Shown here piece by piece: positions 60,669-64,000 of a DNA stretch of 64,000 nt. Source of the stretch: JBFWRK01 sp050248955 (lineage in GTDB: Bacteria; Actinomycetota; Acidimicrobiia; Acidimicrobiales; Ilumatobacteraceae); contig JBFWRK010000006.1 of assembly GCA_050248955.1 (NCBI GenBank), positions 1 to 64,000 of the forward strand, read 5' to 3'. Under the pieces are notes generated by a model. It had not been told where the DNA came from, did not search any database, and saw only the letters and a program-made list of their open reading frames with translations. Position 1 is the first letter of the stretch. Every line of letters begins with the position of its first letter. Position numbers and translations under genes: made by a program.

Positions 60669-62003
60669 GTGGACGTCCTGCGGGTCATGCGGTGGAGCGA
60701 GATGGACGCTGCGGCGCGAGCCGCGCTCTGCGACCGCGGCCTGGCGACCGGCATCACCCCGCAGTTACGAGAAGCGATCGGTGACCTGATCGAGGACGTC
60801 CGCGTGCACGGCGACGAAGCGCTCTGCCGTGCGCTCGCGAAGTTCGACGGCGTCGACGTCGAGCCTGACGGGCTCGCCGTGTCCGAGGCGGAGTTCGCTG
60901 CCGCCCGGGCTGCGGTGCCTGCGGAGCTGCTGGCCGCGATCCGGGACATGATCGACCACATCCGCCGCTTCAACGAGCACCTGCTCGGGTTGCGCGGGGA
61001 CTGGCGCTTCGAGACCGACTCCGGGCTCGTCGTCGGCGAGAAGGTCACCGCCATCGCTTCGGCGGGCCTCTTCTGCCCGAGCGGTAAGGCGAGCTACCCG
61101 AGCGTGCTCGCGCAGCTCGGCACTCCCGCCGTCGTCGCAGGCGTGCCCGACGTCGCCGTGATCGTGCCGCCGAGGCCCGGGGCGGGCGGCGCGGTCGATC
61201 CCGTCGTGCTCGTCGTCGCCGATGAGCTCGGTCTGCGGCAGGTGTTCCGGGTGAACGGGCCGTCGGGCATCGCCGGGCTCGGGTTCGGCACCGAGCGGCT
61301 CCCGAAGGTGGTCAAGATCGTCGGCCCGGGCAGCTGGCCGGTGACCTGCGCGCAGGTCGAGATGCAGCGCTTCGGCACGGCGACGATGATGGCGCTCGGC
61401 CCGACGGAGAGCGTCGTGATCGCCGACGAGTCGGCCGATCCTGTCCGGCTCGCCGCCGACCTCCTCGTCGAGGCGGAGCACGGCACCGACTCGTGCACCG
61501 TGCTGATCACGCCGTCGGTCGAGCTCCTCGCGGCAACGCAGGCCGAGCTTGCCGTGCAGCTCGCCGATCTCCCGCAGGCACGCGCCGAGGCGGCGGCCGC
61601 ATCACTCGGCGTCAACGGCGGATGCGTGCTCGTCGACGATCTCACCGTGGCCGCTGAGGTGGCCAACGCGTTCGCGCCGGAGCACCTCCAGGTCGCCGTC
61701 GCGGAGGGGCGCGAGGACGACGTGGTCGGCCAGTTGATCCATGCGGGCGAGATCCTCGTCGGCCAGGACACCCCGTTCTCCGCCGCGAACTTCCTGATCG
61801 GCTGCCCGGCGTCGCTACCGACGAACGGCTTCGCCCGGGTGTCGTCCGGCATCACCGTCGACGCGTTCCTGAAGCGGACCGCTGTCGCCCGCGCCGACCG
61901 GGACGCGCTGCACCGGCTCGCCCCTTCAGTTGTCGCGCTTGCCGACGTCGAGGGCTTCCCTGCGCACGCCGCGTCGCTCCGGCGCCGTTTCCCCGATCTC
62001 TGA
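60669..62003 (+). CDS. Histidinol dehydrogenase (HisD) family protein, possibly not HisD itself
   Basis: 444 residues, GTG at 60669, 12 bp after lepA. Overall HisD fold: LFCPSGKASYPSVLAQLGTP, GPTESVVIADESADPVRLAA, LLVEAEHGTDSCTVL, FAPEHLQVAV and GFARVSSGITVDAFLKRT. Compared with E. coli HisD, the Q-A-E-H metal region reads E-A-E-H, and the GDYCAGPNHVLPT loop with metal Asp360 and substrate His367 reads AANFLIGCPASLPT, so both residues are lost. The active-site Glu-His (PEHL) and C-terminal His (FPAH) remain. The NAD-binding family is clear; the native substrate is doubtful. No other histidine genes are nearby. Confidence 0.82.
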   Translation: MDVLRVMRWSEMDAAARAALCDRGLATGITPQLREAIGDLIEDVRVHGDEALCRALAKFDGVDVEPDGLAVSEAEFAAARAAVPAELLAAIRDMIDHIRRFNEHLLGLRGDWRFETDSGLVVGEKVTAIASAGLFCPSGKASYPSVLAQLGTPAVVAGVPDVAVIVPPRPGAGGAVDPVVLVVADELGLRQVFRVNGPSGIAGLGFGTERLPKVVKIVGPGSWPVTCAQVEMQRFGTATMMALGPTESVVIADESADPVRLAADLLVEAEHGTDSCTVLITPSVELLAATQAELAVQLADLPQARAEAAAASLGVNGGCVLVDDLTVAAEVANAFAPEHLQVAVAEGREDDVVGQLIHAGEILVGQDTPFSAANFLIGCPASLPTNGFARVSSGITVDAFLKRTAVARADRDALHRLAPSVVALADVEGFPAHAASLRRRFPDL

Positions 62004-62042
62004 TCGCGACCCCGGACCCGGTCCCTGACCGTCGCCGGCCGC

Positions 62043-62696
62043 TCAGTGCGGTCGGGGTGCGGCTCCCTGGGGACGGATGTTCCACCCGCTCAAGGTCAGC
62101 GCGGCCCGGCGCCGGCGGACGACGGCGAGCGATGCGGTGTCGTTGATCAGCGTGTTCGCCGCGGTGATCGGGAACCCGAGCAGCATCGAGACGAGGGCAC
62201 GGCTGAAGTGGCCATGGGTGAAGGCGACGACGATGCCGCCGTCGCGCTCGCGCGTGGTTGCCTCCGCGAGCTCGACGAACTCGTCGACCCGTCGGCGGAC
62301 GTCATCTGGCGTCTCGCCTCCCGGGCAACCGTCGCGCCACAGGTCCCATCCCGGTCGGGCTTCGGAGATCTGGATCGCGGTGAGGCCCTCGAAGTCGCCG
62401 TAGTCGAACTCGACGAGGGTGTCTGTGACGACCGGTGCGAGCTCGTCGCTCGCCACGCCGCGCATCGCCAACCGCGCGGTGTCCCGGGCGCGCCGCCGCG
62501 GACTGGAGAACACGGCCGCCGGCTGGTCGATCCCGAGCTCGGCCGCGATCAGCGCCCCCGCCGACATCGCCTCGATCTGTCCCGCCTCCGTGAGCTCGAG
62601 GTCGGTGCGCCCGGTGTGTCGCCCGGACGACGACCACTCGGTCTCGCCGTGGCGAACGATCAGGTAGGCCTCGACCGATGACGAGGCCGTCGTCAT
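62043..62696 (-). CDS. Histidine phosphatase family protein (phosphoglycerate-mutase-like)
   Basis: 217 residues. Catalytic His in AYLIVRHGETEWSSSGRHTG; the second His and surrounding Arg are in VVAFTHGHFSRALVSMLLGF; SSPRRRARDTARLA and FDYGDFEGLTAIQI are the usual supporting motifs. Such enzymes dephosphorylate small metabolites or phosphohistidine. It converges with the HisD-family gene (39 bp apart). Its ATG overlaps the O-methyltransferase stop by 4 bases, so these two are coupled. Confidence 0.92.
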   Translation of the reverse strand: MTTASSSVEAYLIVRHGETEWSSSGRHTGRTDLELTEAGQIEAMSAGALIAAELGIDQPAAVFSSPRRRARDTARLAMRGVASDELAPVVTDTLVEFDYGDFEGLTAIQISEARPGWDLWRDGCPGGETPDDVRRRVDEFVELAEATTRERDGGIVVAFTHGHFSRALVSMLLGFPITAANTLINDTASLAVVRRRRAALTLSGWNIRPQGAAPRPH

Positions 62697-63361
62697 CGCT
62701 TGCGGATGACCGTCAACCCGTCGGACACGGGGAGGATGTAGCTCTCGACGCGCTCGTCCGCCGCGACCATGTCGTTGAAGGCCTGCAGCGCGGCCGTGTC
62801 CCGGTCGTCGGGTTCAGCCGTCCCGAGCACCTTCCCGCTCCACAACGTGTTGTCGACGAGGATCACCCCGTTCGGTCGCAACCTGCTCAGCAGCTGCTCG
62901 TAGTAGGCGGCGTAACCGGTCTTGTCGGCATCGATGAAGGCCATGTCGATCGGCTCGTCGGTCGGGAGCGCGCGCAGCGTCTCGATCGCCGGTGCGAGCT
63001 GCAACGTGATCCGATCCGCGACGCCGGCTCGCTCCCAGTAGCGGCGCCCGATCGAGGTCCACTCCTCGCTCACGTCGCAGCACAACAGCCGTCCGTCCGG
63101 CGGGAGCGCGCGTGCCATCACGAGCGCCGAGTAGCCGGTGAACGTGCCGACCTCGACCACGTTGCGAGCGCCGGTCAGCCCGACGAACAACGACAGCAGC
63201 ACGCCCTGGTCGGGTGAGATCTGCATGATCGAGCGCGCACCGAACCGTTCCTCGGTCTCCGCGATCAGCGCGCGCTGCAGGGCGTCGGGCGGCGTCGTGT
63301 GCGCGGCGACGTACTCGCCGATCGCCGGGTCGAGCCAGGGTGTGTTCGCTGTGGAAGCCAC
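62693..63361 (-). CDS. SAM-dependent O-methyltransferase (family 3)
   Basis: 222 residues. SAM-binding landmarks: NVVEVGTFTGYSALVMARAL, LLCCDVSEEWTSIGRRYWE, IDMAFIDADKTGYAAYYEQL with metal-binding Asp, and GVILVDNTLWSGKVLG with Asp-Asn; these match the catechol/caffeoyl-CoA O-methyltransferase family. Acceptor not determined. The start ATG is at 63359-63361. Confidence 0.93.
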   Translation of the reverse strand: MASTANTPWLDPAIGEYVAAHTTPPDALQRALIAETEERFGARSIMQISPDQGVLLSLFVGLTGARNVVEVGTFTGYSALVMARALPPDGRLLCCDVSEEWTSIGRRYWERAGVADRITLQLAPAIETLRALPTDEPIDMAFIDADKTGYAAYYEQLLSRLRPNGVILVDNTLWSGKVLGTAEPDDRDTAALQAFNDMVAADERVESYILPVSDGLTVIRKR

Positions 63362-63507
63362 GGCCGGGACGCTACGCGAGCGGCGGGAAGAGCGGTGGAC
63401 GACGTGCCCGCTCGGCGCACGTGACCAACGTCATGTGTATCTCGGGAACGAATCGGGCATCTGGATGGTCGAACTTGGAGACAGACGCAACGAAGTGGGG
63501 AAAGACC

Positions 63508-63720
63508 GTGAACACCCTCGTGAACGAGAACATTGAAACTGGCGACGTGGTCGAGTTCGAGCTCGACGGCGAGCTGGTGAGCGCACTCGTGCTGCTCGCC
63601 GCCGCCGACAGCCTGATCCTCGACCTCTGCAACGGCGAGACACCGATCGTCGCCCGGCTCGACGAGATCGTCGGCCTGCGCCGCTTCTCCCCCGACGTCG
63701 CCGATCTGATCGCGGCCTGA
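63508..63720 (+). CDS. Small protein of unknown function
   Basis: 70 residues from the GTG at 63508, after a GTGGGGAAAG ribosome site; an earlier in-frame start is less well supported. Mostly beta-strand-like: GDVVEFELDGELVSALVLLA and SLILDLCNGETPIVARLDEI. No family is recognised with certainty. It is 22 bp from the globin start on the same strand and could be co-transcribed with it. Confidence 0.7.
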   Translation: MNTLVNENIETGDVVEFELDGELVSALVLLAAADSLILDLCNGETPIVARLDEIVGLRRFSPDVADLIAA

Positions 63721-63742
63721 CCCTCCCCGTACGCTCGTCGTG

Positions 63743-64000
63743 ATGGGCGAGCAGGTCACGTTGTACGAAGCCGTCGGCGGTATGCCGTTCTTCGAGCGGC
63801 TCGTGGACGAGTTCTACCGCGGCGTCGCGGATGACGAGGTGCTGTTGCCGCTCTATCCGGAGCAGACGGATCTGTCGGGCGCGCGACATCGACTCACCTT
63901 GTTCCTCGCGCAGTACTGGGGTGGGCCGACGACGTACCACGAGGAGCGCGGGCATCCGAAGCTGCGGATGCGGCACTTCCCGTTCCACATCGGGCCGCTC
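63743..64000 (+). CDS. Truncated (2/2) haemoglobin, group II/HbO-like, 5' part (partial)
   Basis: 86 residues are visible before the window ends. Start is the ATG at 63743 (an in-frame GTG lies just upstream at 63740). VTLYEAVGGMPFFERLVDEF, LLPLYPEQTDLSGARHRLTL, FLAQYWGGPTTYHEERGHPK and RMRHFPFHIG are the group II trHb (HbO) pattern, with Trp, Tyr and the proximal-His region (HxPFxIG). Binds O2/NO in the cytosol. The 3' end is outside the window. Confidence 0.92.
   Translation, partial: MGEQVTLYEAVGGMPFFERLVDEFYRGVADDEVLLPLYPEQTDLSGARHRLTLFLAQYWGGPTTYHEERGHPKLRMRHFPFHIGPL

Overview
The window is one continuous piece of a high-GC bacterial chromosome. Features pointing to an actinobacterium, most likely class Acidimicrobiia (Ilumatobacter-like; this is inference), are frequent GTG starts, many 4-bp start/stop overlaps, the order comEA - comEC - holA - rpsT - lepA, a leucyl-tRNA synthetase with the KMGKS form of its motif, an F420-dependent LLM oxidoreductase, and secreted proteins ending in two-cysteine repeats. 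No rRNA, tRNA, CRISPR array, transposase, integrase or phage gene was seen. The gene density and the housekeeping genes indicate ordinary chromosome, with some accessory surface and stress genes.

Layout. 0-15 kb: the end of a DUF6766 membrane protein, a very large CHASE/GAF/SpoIIE phosphatase (-), a small lipoprotein, DUF72, DUF2630, an alpha/beta hydrolase, a universal stress protein, a secreted protein with three C-terminal repeats, an SRPBCC protein, a D-amino-acid deaminase/aldolase-type PLP enzyme, a stress/plasmid-stabilization-like protein, a STAS plus HATPase partner-switching pair, the TIGR02587/TIGR02588 membrane pair and fumC. 15-19 kb: a second small lipoprotein, a 961-residue secreted Ig-like protein with the same C-terminal repeats and an AT-richer inserted domain, and a TetR regulator. 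19-28 kb: a kinase-less KdpD-like membrane protein, convergent with a complete K+-uptake operon (small ORF - kdpF-A-B-C-D-E, minus strand). 28-34 kb: a thiolase/DUF35 pair, then a plus-strand run of LysR, L,D-transpeptidase-like lipoprotein, histone-deacetylase-family enzyme, USP and CBS protein, linked by 4-bp overlaps. 34-44 kb: leuS, DUF1003, a lipid kinase, a LAL-type LuxR regulator, a coiled-coil/HdeD pair and a FAAL-like acyl-AMP ligase. 44-51 kb: a 1215-residue EAL-PAS-GAF-PAS-GAF-PAS-GGDEF protein, a LLM oxidoreductase, PAC2 and a kinase-like phosphotransferase. 51-64 kb: a CnoX-like thioredoxin, a small HEXXH protein, comEA, a short comEC, two secreted or lipid-anchored proteins, holA, a repeat-rich convergent intergenic region, rpsT, lepA, a HisD-family dehydrogenase, a histidine phosphatase, an O-methyltransferase, a small protein and the start of a truncated haemoglobin.

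How the genes fit together. Several systems concern stress and environmental sensing: the SpoIIE phosphatase, STAS antagonist and HATPase kinase are the three part types of a sigma-factor partner switch. Two USPs, a CBS protein, HdeD, c-di-GMP turnover and K+ homeostasis (Kdp) add further inputs. Competence/DNA uptake (comEA/comEC) sits beside replication and translation genes (holA, rpsT, lepA).

Most notable for follow-up: six copies of a two-cysteine surface repeat in two secreted proteins, one with an embedded AT-richer domain; the opposing GCTGACCC / GGGTCAGC arrays between holA and rpsT; a HisD-family protein lacking normal metal/substrate residues; the HDAC-USP-CBS operon; a 14-bp triplication across two convergent stop codons; and a ComEC without its nuclease-like domain.
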